Assembly (NCBI GenBank): GCA_029212905.1
Contig: JARGPB010000018.1
Location: 1-64,000, forward strand
Direction of reading: 5' to 3'
Origin: Thalassovita sp.
Lineage (GTDB): Bacteria; Pseudomonadota; Alphaproteobacteria; Rhodobacterales; Rhodobacteraceae
DNA: 64,000 nt
Part shown: positions 6,116-13,794 of the stretch, in pieces
How positions within the stretch are numbered: the stretch's first letter is position 1
Layout of the letters: each line of letters starts with the position of its first letter
Position numbers and translations under genes: made by a program
The notes under the pieces: model-generated
Told to the model about the DNA's origin: nothing
The model's database searches: none
What the model saw: the letters and a program-made list of their open reading frames with translations, nothing else

Positions 6116-8215
6116 ATGGCTGAACGCATCCCGGTAAACGACCTGATCTCGATCGAGCATAGCGGCAGCACCGCTCTGATCTGCATCGACAATCCCCCCG
6201 TGAACGCAACAGGGCAGGCCGTTCGGCAGGGGCTGAAGGATGCAATCGAGCAGCTGAATAGCGAAGCCACGGCCAAGGTGATCGCGATCTACGCCGCTGG
6301 GCGAACCTTTGTTGCGGGCGCAGATATCCGCGAATTCGGCAAACCGCCGCAACAGCCCAATCTGCCCGACGTCTTTAATATTATCGAGGACAGCGACATT
6401 CCGGTCATCGCTGTGATGCACGGTACGGCGCTTGGTGGTGGGCTAGAGCTGGGTCTAGCAGCACATGCGCGCATCGGCATCGAAGGGCTGCGTGTTGGTC
6501 TGCCGGAAATCAATCTGGGCCTGCTGCCGGGTGCCGGTGGTACGCAGCGCGTGCCGCGTCTGGCAGGCATTCCGATGGCACTGGATATGGCCTTGTCGGG
6601 CCGCATGGTGGGCGCCCAGGAAGCGCTGGAAAAAGGTCTGATCGATCAGCTGACAAACGGACACCCCCGCCAAGTCGCGCTGGCCGCCGCTCAAGAGGTC
6701 CTGGCGGGCACGCTGGTCCCGCGTCCGACCTGTTCGCTGGAGACCCCCAAGGACGACAAAGCCCTGGATGACACCGCCGCCATGTTGCGGGCCAAACAGG
6801 CGCATATGTTCTCGCCGCATAAGGTTGTCGAGGCCGTGCGCGCGTCGTATCTGCCCCGTGCCGAAGGATTGAAGATCGAACGGCAGGCTTTTGTCGATTC
6901 GATGCAGACGCCGCAACGCGCCGGGATGATCCACGCGTTCTTTGGGGAGCGTGGCGTGTCGAACATTCCCGAAGCCAAAGGTGATACGCGCCCGCTGGAC
7001 AAAATCGGTGTGATCGGTGGTGGCACGATGGGGTCGGGCATCGCGACGTCCTGTCTTTTGGCTGGTATCCCCGTTCGCTTGATCGAGGTTGCTCAGGACG
7101 GGCTTGATCGCGGTATCGCAACGATCACCAAGAACCTAGAAGGCGCCGTGAAACGCGGCAAGATGACCGAGGACAAGATGGCCGCCGCTTTGGCCGCCCT
7201 ACAACCCTCGCTGAGCATGGAGGACCTGGCTGACGTAGATTTGGTCATCGAAGCCGTGTTCGAAAGCATGGACGTCAAGAAGGACATTTTTGGCAAGCTG
7301 ACCACCATCTGCAAACCAGGCGCGATCCTGGCGTCGAATACGTCCTACTTGAACGTGAACGATATCGCTGACTGTACTGACCGACCTCAGGATGTGTTGG
7401 GTCTGCACTTCTTTAGCCCGGCCCACGTGATGCGCCTGCTAGAGATCGTGCAGGGGGCCAAAACCGCACCCGACGTGCTGGCCACGGGCTTTGCTCTGGC
7501 AAAAAGGTTGAAGAAAGTCGGCGTGTTGGCACAGGTCTGTGATGGCTTTATCGGCAATCGTATCCTGGCGCATTATTCGAAAACAGCCGCGTATTTGGTG
7601 CTGGATGGCGCCAGCCCGCAGCAGGTGGATGACGCGCTCGAGAGCTTTGGGTTTGCGATGGGGCCGCACAAAGTGGGCGACCTGGCAGGTTTGGACATCG
7701 GTTGGGCCAACCGGAAACGCACGGCCGAGACCCGCGATCCTGCTGACCGCTATGGCGGCGACGTGGCTGACCGGATTTGCGAAAACGGCTGGTACGGACG
7801 CAAGACCGGGCAGGGGTACTATATTTACGGCCAGGGCGCCCCTGTTCCGAATCCCGAAGTGGCCAAGATCATCGACAAGGTGCGCGCCGAAAAGGGTATC
7901 GCGGCTCAAACCTTCGCTGACGAAGACATCGTTGATCGCTACATGACGGCCATGATCGTCGAGGCCACTCGGGTGGTCGAAGACGGCACCGCCAAACGCC
8001 CGTTGGACGTCGATATGGTGTTCCTGTTTGGCTATGGCTTCCCGCGTCATCGCGGTGGGCCTCTGCACTATGCCGACACGATTGGCGCCGCCGAATTGGT
8101 GCGCCGCATCACTGAATATGCCAAAGAAGACAGCCGCTACTGGCAGGTGCCGAACCTGCTTCGGAAAATGGCTGACGATGGCTCCACTTTTGCTGATTTG
8201 AACAAGGGGACCTGA
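6116..8215 (+). CDS. fadJ: Bifunctional enoyl-CoA hydratase / 3-hydroxyacyl-CoA dehydrogenase
   Basis: A multifunctional beta-oxidation protein of about 699 aa. Residues about 10-190 form a crotonase domain with the two catalytic glutamates in GGGLELG (Glu111) and GLPEINLGLLPGAGGTQR (Glu131). From about 295 an NAD-binding 3-hydroxyacyl-CoA dehydrogenase domain begins with IGVIGGGTMGSG, followed by the two C-terminal helical domains (FIGNRI, GHPRHRGGP-like GYGFPRHRGGP). It converts trans-2-enoyl-CoA to 3-ketoacyl-CoA via the L-3-hydroxy intermediate. ATG 6116 has a GGAAAG RBS; ATG 6101 in the same frame is an alternative. It is first in an operon with two acyl-CoA dehydrogenases (3-base gaps). 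Confidence 0.93.
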   Translation: MAERIPVNDLISIEHSGSTALICIDNPPVNATGQAVRQGLKDAIEQLNSEATAKVIAIYAAGRTFVAGADIREFGKPPQQPNLPDVFNIIEDSDIPVIAVMHGTALGGGLELGLAAHARIGIEGLRVGLPEINLGLLPGAGGTQRVPRLAGIPMALDMALSGRMVGAQEALEKGLIDQLTNGHPRQVALAAAQEVLAGTLVPRPTCSLETPKDDKALDDTAAMLRAKQAHMFSPHKVVEAVRASYLPRAEGLKIERQAFVDSMQTPQRAGMIHAFFGERGVSNIPEAKGDTRPLDKIGVIGGGTMGSGIATSCLLAGIPVRLIEVAQDGLDRGIATITKNLEGAVKRGKMTEDKMAAALAALQPSLSMEDLADVDLVIEAVFESMDVKKDIFGKLTTICKPGAILASNTSYLNVNDIADCTDRPQDVLGLHFFSPAHVMRLLEIVQGAKTAPDVLATGFALAKRLKKVGVLAQVCDGFIGNRILAHYSKTAAYLVLDGASPQQVDDALESFGFAMGPHKVGDLAGLDIGWANRKRTAETRDPADRYGGDVADRICENGWYGRKTGQGYYIYGQGAPVPNPEVAKIIDKVRAEKGIAAQTFADEDIVDRYMTAMIVEATRVVEDGTAKRPLDVDMVFLFGYGFPRHRGGPLHYADTIGAAELVRRITEYAKEDSRYWQVPNLLRKMADDGSTFADLNKGT

Positions 8216-8218
8216 TCC

Positions 8219-9406
8219 ATGGATCTGAGCTATTCCGCCGAAGATGTCGCGTTCCGCGACGAGGTGCGCGCTTTTCTGGCCGAGAACCTACCCAGCCACA
8301 TTTCCGACGCCGTGCGTGCCGGAGGCGAGCTGACAAAACCCATTATGGAAGAGTGGCACTCGCTTCTGAATGGCAACGGCTGGCTGGCGACCACCTGGCC
8401 GACAAAGTTTGGTGGCACAGGCTGGTCGCCGGTGCAGCGCCATATTTTTGAAGAAGAATGTTGCCGCGCCTATGCCCCACGCATCGTCCCGTTTGGCTTG
8501 TCAATGCTGGGTCCCGTCTTGCAGGAATTCGGATCCAAAGAGCAGCAGGACCATTACCTGCCGCGCATTCTGGATGGCACTGATTGGTGGTGTCAGGGAT
8601 ATTCCGAACCGGGGGCCGGATCCGACCTGGCGTCGCTGAAAACCCGCGCTGTCCGTGATGGTGACGAATGGGTGATCAACGGTCAGAAAACCTGGACCAC
8701 CCTAGGCCAGCACGCCGACTGGATTTTCTGCCTGTGCCGCACTGATCCAGACGCCAAGCAGCAGTCGGGGATTTCCTTCATTCTGGTGGACATGAACACC
8801 CCAGGCATCGAGGTGCGCCCGATCAAGCTGATCGAAGGTGGCCACGAGGTGAACGAGGTCTTTTTTACCGATGTTCGTGTGCCTTATGGTAATCTGGTGG
8901 GCGAGGAAAACAAAGGCTGGACCATCGCCAAGTTCCTGCTGACCCACGAGCGTACGGGCATTGCTGGGGTGGGTTTCTCGATGCAATCCCTAGAAGAAGT
9001 GAAGGCCCTTGCGCGCAAAACTCTGCGTGGCGGTAAACCGCTGATCCAGGATCCCCTGTTCGCATCGCGCATTGCTCAGGTGGAAATCGACCTGGAAGCG
9101 ATGAAAATTACGAACCTGCGCATGTTGTTCAAAGCCCAGCAGCAGGGGGCTCCGGGGCCAGAAACTTCGATCCTGAAAATCAAGGGCACCGTCATCCACC
9201 AAGAGCTGAAGGATCTGGCGCGCCGGGCGCTTGGACCCGCTGCTGCGCCTTTCCCGGGTTACGTGACCGACGGCAATCTGATGTTCGGCCCGCCGGATAC
9301 GGCCCACAACGCCGCGCGCTATTTCAACAATCGGAAAACCTCGATTTTCGGTGGATCAAACGAGATTCAGCGCAACATCTTGACCAAGACCATGCTGGAG
9401 CTGTGA
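8219..9406 (+). CDS. Acyl-CoA dehydrogenase (395 aa)
   Basis: A FAD-dependent acyl-CoA dehydrogenase of normal length, catalysing the first oxidation of beta-oxidation or of a branched or modified acyl-CoA. Visible family marks are the N-terminal helical domain, the FAD/substrate strand QGYSEPGAGSDLASLKTRA, the beta-domain segment VINGQKTWTTLGQHADW, and the C-terminal IFGGSNEIQRNILTKTML helix. It starts 3 bases after the fadJ stop and is followed after 3 bases by a second, smaller paralogue. This pairing of two ACADs, one of about 395 aa and one of about 360 aa, is typical of heteromeric alpha/beta acyl-CoA dehydrogenases acting on bulky substrates such as steroid side chains. That function is inferred. 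Confidence 0.92.
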   Translation: MDLSYSAEDVAFRDEVRAFLAENLPSHISDAVRAGGELTKPIMEEWHSLLNGNGWLATTWPTKFGGTGWSPVQRHIFEEECCRAYAPRIVPFGLSMLGPVLQEFGSKEQQDHYLPRILDGTDWWCQGYSEPGAGSDLASLKTRAVRDGDEWVINGQKTWTTLGQHADWIFCLCRTDPDAKQQSGISFILVDMNTPGIEVRPIKLIEGGHEVNEVFFTDVRVPYGNLVGEENKGWTIAKFLLTHERTGIAGVGFSMQSLEEVKALARKTLRGGKPLIQDPLFASRIAQVEIDLEAMKITNLRMLFKAQQQGAPGPETSILKIKGTVIHQELKDLARRALGPAAAPFPGYVTDGNLMFGPPDTAHNAARYFNNRKTSIFGGSNEIQRNILTKTMLEL

Positions 9407-9409
9407 CCG

Positions 9410-10483
9410 ATGGATTTTAACCTGACCGAAGACCGCCAGATGCTGGCGGATACGCTGAATCGCTATCTCGCTGATCAGTACCCTGTCGAGCACCGCAATA
9501 CAGTTGCGTATGCCGAGCCGTTTCATGATCCCGCAAAATGGGATCAACTGGCCGAACTGGGGGCACTTTTTGCGCTGGCCCCAGAGAACGCTGGCGGGTT
9601 TGGCGGTACTGGATTTGATATCTCCGTGGTGTTCGAAGCCATGGGGCGTCAAATCAACCCCGAGCCAGTTCTTGGCGCACTGATGGCCAGCCGGTTGCTG
9701 GCTGCCGCTGGTGCGGACCAAGAGGCGCTTGTCTCGGGGGCTGCGAAATATGCCGTCGCCTTTGCCGAACTGGACGCAGCATACGAACTGGATCAAATTG
9801 CCTGCGCCGCAACGGCCAATGGCGATGGCTACACCCTGTCGGGCCGCAAAAGCACCGTCTACGGCGGGCAGGTCGCTGATATTTTCTTGGTCGCGGCCAA
9901 TCTGAACGGTAAGCTGGCCGTGTTCCAGGTGCAGGCGGTTGACGCGAATGTCACCGGGTACGCCATGATGGATGGTGCCGGCGCGGCCGAGCTGCTGCTG
10001 GACGATACCCCTGCGAGCCTGCTGATCGAGAACGCGACTGCCGCAATGGAGGACGCGATCAACGCCGGCATCGTGGCTTTGTGTTCCGAGGCCGTGGGTG
10101 CCATGGACGTTACTCACGCGATCACCGTGGACTATCTGAAACAGCGTAAACAGTTCGGTATACCGATTGGTAAGTTCCAGGTGCTGCAACATCGCGCCGT
10201 GGACATGCTGACCGAGATTGAACAGGCACGCTCCATCACGATCAAAGCCGCAGCCGAGCTGGGTGGCGATGACGCGTCGCGTTTTGCCTCGATGGCGAAA
10301 AACCTGGTGGGTCGCGCCGCGCGTTTGATCGCCGAAGAGGCCATCCAGATGCATGGTGGTATCGCAATGACATGGGAATACCCGGTGTCGCATTACGGCA
10401 AGCGTTTGGTAATGCTCGACGCTCAGCTGGGGGATACGGATTATCACCTCAGTCGCGTTATGGCGGGCAATATGGCTGCTTGA
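9410..10483 (+). CDS. Acyl-CoA dehydrogenase (357 aa)
   Basis: A second acyl-CoA dehydrogenase-fold protein, shorter and more divergent. It begins MDFNLTEDRQMLADTLNRYL, has the GGFGGTGFDISVVFEAMGRQ helix, and keeps the C-terminal domain with RKQFGIPIGKFQVLQHRAVDM and IQMHGGIAMTWEYPVSHYGKRL. The middle beta-domain is weak: the usual EPGAGSD FAD-binding strand is not obvious. It may therefore be the non-catalytic partner of the 395-aa protein encoded immediately before it. It is the last gene of the operon; a strong terminator follows at 10509-10539. Confidence 0.88.
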   Translation: MDFNLTEDRQMLADTLNRYLADQYPVEHRNTVAYAEPFHDPAKWDQLAELGALFALAPENAGGFGGTGFDISVVFEAMGRQINPEPVLGALMASRLLAAAGADQEALVSGAAKYAVAFAELDAAYELDQIACAATANGDGYTLSGRKSTVYGGQVADIFLVAANLNGKLAVFQVQAVDANVTGYAMMDGAGAAELLLDDTPASLLIENATAAMEDAINAGIVALCSEAVGAMDVTHAITVDYLKQRKQFGIPIGKFQVLQHRAVDMLTEIEQARSITIKAAAELGGDDASRFASMAKNLVGRAARLIAEEAIQMHGGIAMTWEYPVSHYGKRLVMLDAQLGDTDYHLSRVMAGNMAA

Positions 10484-10508
10484 TACGCCCTTTGGGAGGA
10501 GGGGAAAA

Positions 10509-10539
10509 CCCCGGCAGGATCAAACCTGCCGGGGTTTTT
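10509..10539. terminator. Bidirectional rho-independent terminator
   Basis: A 10-bp perfect stem CCCCGGCAGG / CCTGCCGGGG with a 6-base loop is followed by TTTTTGTTTTT on the plus strand and preceded by AAAA, which serves the minus strand. It separates the converging acyl-CoA dehydrogenase operon and the minus-strand oxidoreductase gene. Confidence 0.9.
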
Positions 10540-10561
10540 GTTTTTGGCCGTAAGCGGGAGG

Positions 10562-11599
10562 TCAGAGTTTGACGATCTGTTTCCCGAAGTTGCCGCCGTT
10601 CAGCATATTCATGAATGCCTTGGGTGCATTTTCCAGCCCCTCCGCGACATCCTCGATGAACTTGATTTTGCCTTGTGCCACGCGCGGGCCTGCATCGGCC
10701 AGGAACTCGGGGTAGCGGTCAAAATGGTCCGAGATGATAAAGCCATGCACATGCATCCGGTTGATCAGAATGGTGCGCCACATTTTGGGTAGGTTGTCCT
10801 TGGCACCTGACATGTTTCCCCCCAGGGCGCCGGCGTTGTACCAGGCGATCATGCCGCACAGCGGGATGCGTCCGCCAACATTCATCAAGGACAGAACAGC
10901 CTCCAGCACCTTGCCTGCGACGTTTTCGAAATAGATGTCCACACCGTCCGGGCAGGCCTCTGCCAATGCTGCGCGCAAGGCCTTGGCGTCATCAAAGGCA
11001 TAGTGGTCGATGCATTCGTCAAAGCCAAAGGTGTCCTTGGCCAGCTTGCATTTGTCAGCCCCGCCCGCGATGCCAACGACCCGCAGTCCCAGCTGTTTTG
11101 CCATCTGCCCCACCATAGAACCGACAGGGCCCGTTGCCGCCGCAACCACCAGCGTTTCGCCAGCTTTTGGTTTGCCGTACTCCATCAGGCCGAACCAGCC
11201 GGTAAAGCCCGGCATCCCCAGAACACCCAAGGCCGTCGTGGTCGGCCCATGGGCGGGGTTCAGTTTCTGCAATTGATTGCCCGGCAGGCACGCGTGTGAG
11301 GCCCAGCCGAACATCCCAAAGGCGTGGTCGCCCACGGCGAATTTTGGGTGGTTCGAGGCGATGACCTCGCCCACGGCGCCGCCCTCCATTGTGTTGTCCA
11401 ACTCGACCGGTTTGGCATAGGATTTGGCGTCGTCCATACGGCCCCGCATGTACGGGTCCAGCGACATATGAGTCACCCGGACCAAAACCTCACCATCCTC
11501 GGGTACGGGCATGGGGGCGTCTTCATATCGGAAATCTTCGTCAACCGGGGCGCCCTGCGGACGCCGGGCGAGTACGACTCGGTGCATTGTTTCTGTCAT
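10562..11599 (-). CDS. NADP-dependent MDR oxidoreductase (PTGR/CurA type)
   Basis: A 345-aa medium-chain dehydrogenase/reductase without the zinc ligands, of the leukotriene B4 dehydrogenase / prostaglandin reductase / CurA group. The N-terminal pattern RRPQGAPVDEDF...LSLDPYMRGRM is characteristic. The nucleotide-binding segment is VVAAATGPVGSMVGQMAKQLGLRVVGIAGG, and the C-terminus contains the group's YNAGALGGNM and PRVAQGKIKFIEDVAEGLENAPKAF patterns. Members reduce the C=C of enones or 15-keto compounds with NADPH. The start is the ATG at 11599 with a GGAGAAA RBS; the frame is open further upstream but that part overlaps the thioesterase gene. It belongs to the leftward acyl-CoA gene set. 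Confidence 0.88.
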   Translation of the reverse strand: MTETMHRVVLARRPQGAPVDEDFRYEDAPMPVPEDGEVLVRVTHMSLDPYMRGRMDDAKSYAKPVELDNTMEGGAVGEVIASNHPKFAVGDHAFGMFGWASHACLPGNQLQKLNPAHGPTTTALGVLGMPGFTGWFGLMEYGKPKAGETLVVAAATGPVGSMVGQMAKQLGLRVVGIAGGADKCKLAKDTFGFDECIDHYAFDDAKALRAALAEACPDGVDIYFENVAGKVLEAVLSLMNVGGRIPLCGMIAWYNAGALGGNMSGAKDNLPKMWRTILINRMHVHGFIISDHFDRYPEFLADAGPRVAQGKIKFIEDVAEGLENAPKAFMNMLNGGNFGKQIVKL

Positions 11600-11621
11600 G
11601 GCTTTCTCCCATTCAGCGCAT

Positions 11622-12035
11622 TCAATTTTGGCTGGATCCGCGGACCCGGAATACTCCGGTGCCTGATGCGATCCGTGTTCCCAATTCGTCTGTGACCAAG
11701 CCCGACGCAAAAAAGGTCTTTGCCCCGCCCCCGGTTCGTTTCCCTTCGCAAATCAGGTGCTTGCCCTTGGCCTGGCCCTCATAGTTCACGTTCAGTGAAA
11801 GAGTCATCGCCAGCCGCTTGTGATCTGCATCTCCGGTGAAGCAACCACAAAACCCCATCGCCGTATCCAGAAGCGTGGCGTAAACCCCACCATGAGGAAT
11901 GCCATAGCGGTTCATCAGGTGCGGTAGCATCGGGAGCTCGACGCGGGCGAAATTCTCTGACCATTCAGTGATGTCGAACCCCAGATGGCGTTGCAGCGCA
12001 TAGGGGGACTCGATCAGGTGCGGCGCAATGGTCAT
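11622..12035 (-). CDS. PaaI-family hotdog thioesterase
   Basis: A 137-aa single-domain hotdog protein. The signature NRYGIPHGGVYATLLDTAMGFCG, with a central Asp in the long helix, fits the PaaI/YbgC-like acyl-CoA thioesterases, which release CoA from aromatic or medium-chain acyl-CoA. The start ATG (12035) overlaps the stop of the kinase-like gene by 4 bp (ATGA), so they are translationally coupled. The much longer open frame upstream is antisense or out-of-frame noise from the kinase gene. Within this region it could recycle CoA from dead-end intermediates. Confidence 0.85.
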   Translation of the reverse strand: MTIAPHLIESPYALQRHLGFDITEWSENFARVELPMLPHLMNRYGIPHGGVYATLLDTAMGFCGCFTGDADHKRLAMTLSLNVNYEGQAKGKHLICEGKRTGGGAKTFFASGLVTDELGTRIASGTGVFRVRGSSQN

Positions 12036-13066
12036 ACCGTCCGTGCCTCCTGCAGCCCGTTTTGGGCAAAGACTGTGACATAGCCGCCCAGCGTCTTGGC
12101 ACGCTCTGGATTCGATGCATTCCCGTCCAGCGCCCGCTTGTAAACGCCCTGAAGAATGCCGGCCATTCGGAAGAAGGTGAAGGCCAGATAGAACCCGAAC
12201 TGGTCGATCCCCGCCAGGTTGCGCCGGGCACAATAGGCGTCGATGAATTCTTCGTCGCTCATCAGCCCTTGGGCGGCGCGGTCCACGCCAGCCAGGCCGC
12301 GTCCTTCGGGTCCGGTGGGCATACGCCATTGCATGATCACGGCGGCCAGATCGGCATAGGGATGGCCGGTGGTTGATAGCTCCCAGTCCAGAACGGCGGT
12401 GATCTGCGGCTTGTCCTTGTGGAACAGCATGTTGTCGATGCGGTAATCGCCGTGCACCAATGTGCGTTGTCCATCCTCGGCAGGTATGTTTGTGTCCAGC
12501 CAGGAGATCAGCTCTTCCATCGCCGGGATAAGTTCAGTTTCAGCGGCGCGGTACTGCTTGGTCCAACGGTCGATCTGACGGCGATAGTAATTGCCCTCGG
12601 GGCCATAGTTGGTCAGCCCGACAGCAGTCAGATCAATGTTGTGGATTGCGGCCAGAACACGGTTCATTTCGTCCTGGATGGGTTTGCGATTCTCGACGGT
12701 CAGTTCCGGCAATCTGGGGTCATCAAAATGACGCCCGTGGATCTCCTCCATCACATAAAACGCGGACCCGATGACGCTGTTATCCTCGCAGAGTAGGTGC
12801 ATCTTGGCGACGGGTACGTCTGTGCCCTGCAAGGCGCTTTGCACCCGGAATTCGCGGTCTACGGCATGTGCAGATTTCAGCAACACCCCCGGCGGTTTGC
12901 GGCGCAGGACATAGCTCTGCTCTGGTGTGGTCAGCCGAAAGGTGGGGTTGGATTGCCCAACGTTGAATTTCGTGGCCTCCAGCGGTCCCTGGAACCCCTG
13001 TAGATGTGTGCCGAGGTAGGCCGAGACGGCGTCGATATCCAGTTTTGTGGGGTCAGGTTGGGTCAT
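12032..13066 (-). CDS. APH-fold phosphotransferase, ACAD10/11 kinase-domain type
   Basis: A 344-aa protein kinase-like (aminoglycoside phosphotransferase/choline kinase fold) enzyme. The catalytic loop LVHGDYRIDNMLFH and the metal-binding VLDWELSTTGHPYADLA are intact. The N-terminal FNVGQSNPTFRLTTPEQSYVLRRKPPG is typical of the bacterial relatives of the ACAD10/ACAD11 N-terminal kinase and of LvaA of the levulinate pathway. Those enzymes phosphorylate the 4-hydroxyl of 4-hydroxyacyl-CoA. It lies between a histidine phosphatase gene and a thioesterase gene within an acyl-CoA degradation region, so an acyl-CoA substrate is more plausible than antibiotic resistance. Confidence 0.85.
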   Translation of the reverse strand: MTQPDPTKLDIDAVSAYLGTHLQGFQGPLEATKFNVGQSNPTFRLTTPEQSYVLRRKPPGVLLKSAHAVDREFRVQSALQGTDVPVAKMHLLCEDNSVIGSAFYVMEEIHGRHFDDPRLPELTVENRKPIQDEMNRVLAAIHNIDLTAVGLTNYGPEGNYYRRQIDRWTKQYRAAETELIPAMEELISWLDTNIPAEDGQRTLVHGDYRIDNMLFHKDKPQITAVLDWELSTTGHPYADLAAVIMQWRMPTGPEGRGLAGVDRAAQGLMSDEEFIDAYCARRNLAGIDQFGFYLAFTFFRMAGILQGVYKRALDGNASNPERAKTLGGYVTVFAQNGLQEARTV

Positions 13067-13074
13067 GTCAGTCC

Positions 13075-13743
13075 TCAGCTATAGGTTAGCAGGGTATCGG
13101 CATTTGCCGCTGTGATATGCGGGGTTTCGTTGAACCCATGCAGATAGAAATTGCGCTCAGAAAAGATGAACCGATTGACGGCGCAATTCTTCATTTGCAG
13201 TTGCAGCTTGATCTGCTGTTCCGATGGTGCGTCCAGTGTCGCCGCGATCATCTGCCCGATTGCTCCACCCGAACTGACCGCGACAATTACCTTGCCTGCG
13301 CTGGCGGCGATTTCTTGGCGCGCAGCCTCGACGCGACCGGCGAATTCGGCCCAGGTTTCCGGAGGATTCTGGATCTCGTCCCTCTGCCAGGCCAGTACGG
13401 TGTCGCGCAAGGTTCGGAAATGGGACTTGCGTTCCGAGTGCATGTTTTCCGGGGCGGGCTGATTGCGGTAATGGGCGTCCAACAGGTTCTTGAAGTCAAA
13501 CTCGTTCAGGCCAGGCAGGATGTTTGCCTCTTCTGGCTCTTGTCCCATGCCCTTTAGAATACCCTCCAGCGTTTCGCGGTGGCGACGCTGTGCACCGATA
13601 AACAGCGCATCGGGTTTGACCCCCTGCGCGGCTAGCGCTTGGCCCAGGGCGACGGATTGGTCATGGCCAAGATCGGACAGAAGATCATAGTTCGCCGCCC
13701 CGAAAGAGGCTTGTGCGTGGCGGATCAGATAGAGCTGGGGCAT
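13075..13743 (-). CDS. Histidine phosphatase family protein
   Basis: A 222-aa member of the phosphoglycerate mutase-like superfamily. The catalytic LIRHAQAS motif at the N-terminus has His9 as the phospho-acceptor. A second conserved His would be expected in VAVSSGGAIGQM near the C-terminal half; here that position reads SSGG rather than the usual SHGG, so the second catalytic His may be missing or displaced. It is encoded 8 bp upstream of the kinase-like gene and co-directional, so the two probably share a transcript. The substrate is unknown. Confidence 0.8.
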   Translation of the reverse strand: MPQLYLIRHAQASFGAANYDLLSDLGHDQSVALGQALAAQGVKPDALFIGAQRRHRETLEGILKGMGQEPEEANILPGLNEFDFKNLLDAHYRNQPAPENMHSERKSHFRTLRDTVLAWQRDEIQNPPETWAEFAGRVEAARQEIAASAGKVIVAVSSGGAIGQMIAATLDAPSEQQIKLQLQMKNCAVNRFIFSERNFYLHGFNETPHITAANADTLLTYS

Positions 13744-13765
13744 GTAGGGTCTTTCAGGGTTAAGA

Positions 13766-13787
13766 GGGGCGCAATAAAATGCGCCCC
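13766..13787 (-). terminator. Hairpin after the thiolase gene
   Basis: An 8-bp perfect stem GGGGCGCA / TGCGCCCC with a 6-base loop lies between the thiolase stop and the histidine phosphatase start. On the minus strand only TCTTAA follows, so it may attenuate rather than fully end transcription of the MaoC-SDR-thiolase unit. Confidence 0.55.
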
Positions 13788-13794
13788 CGTATGT

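Noticed and set aside
12032..13066. Aminoglycoside resistance gene
   Set aside because: The fold is shared, but the N-terminal pattern and acyl-CoA gene context fit the ACAD10/11-LvaA branch instead.
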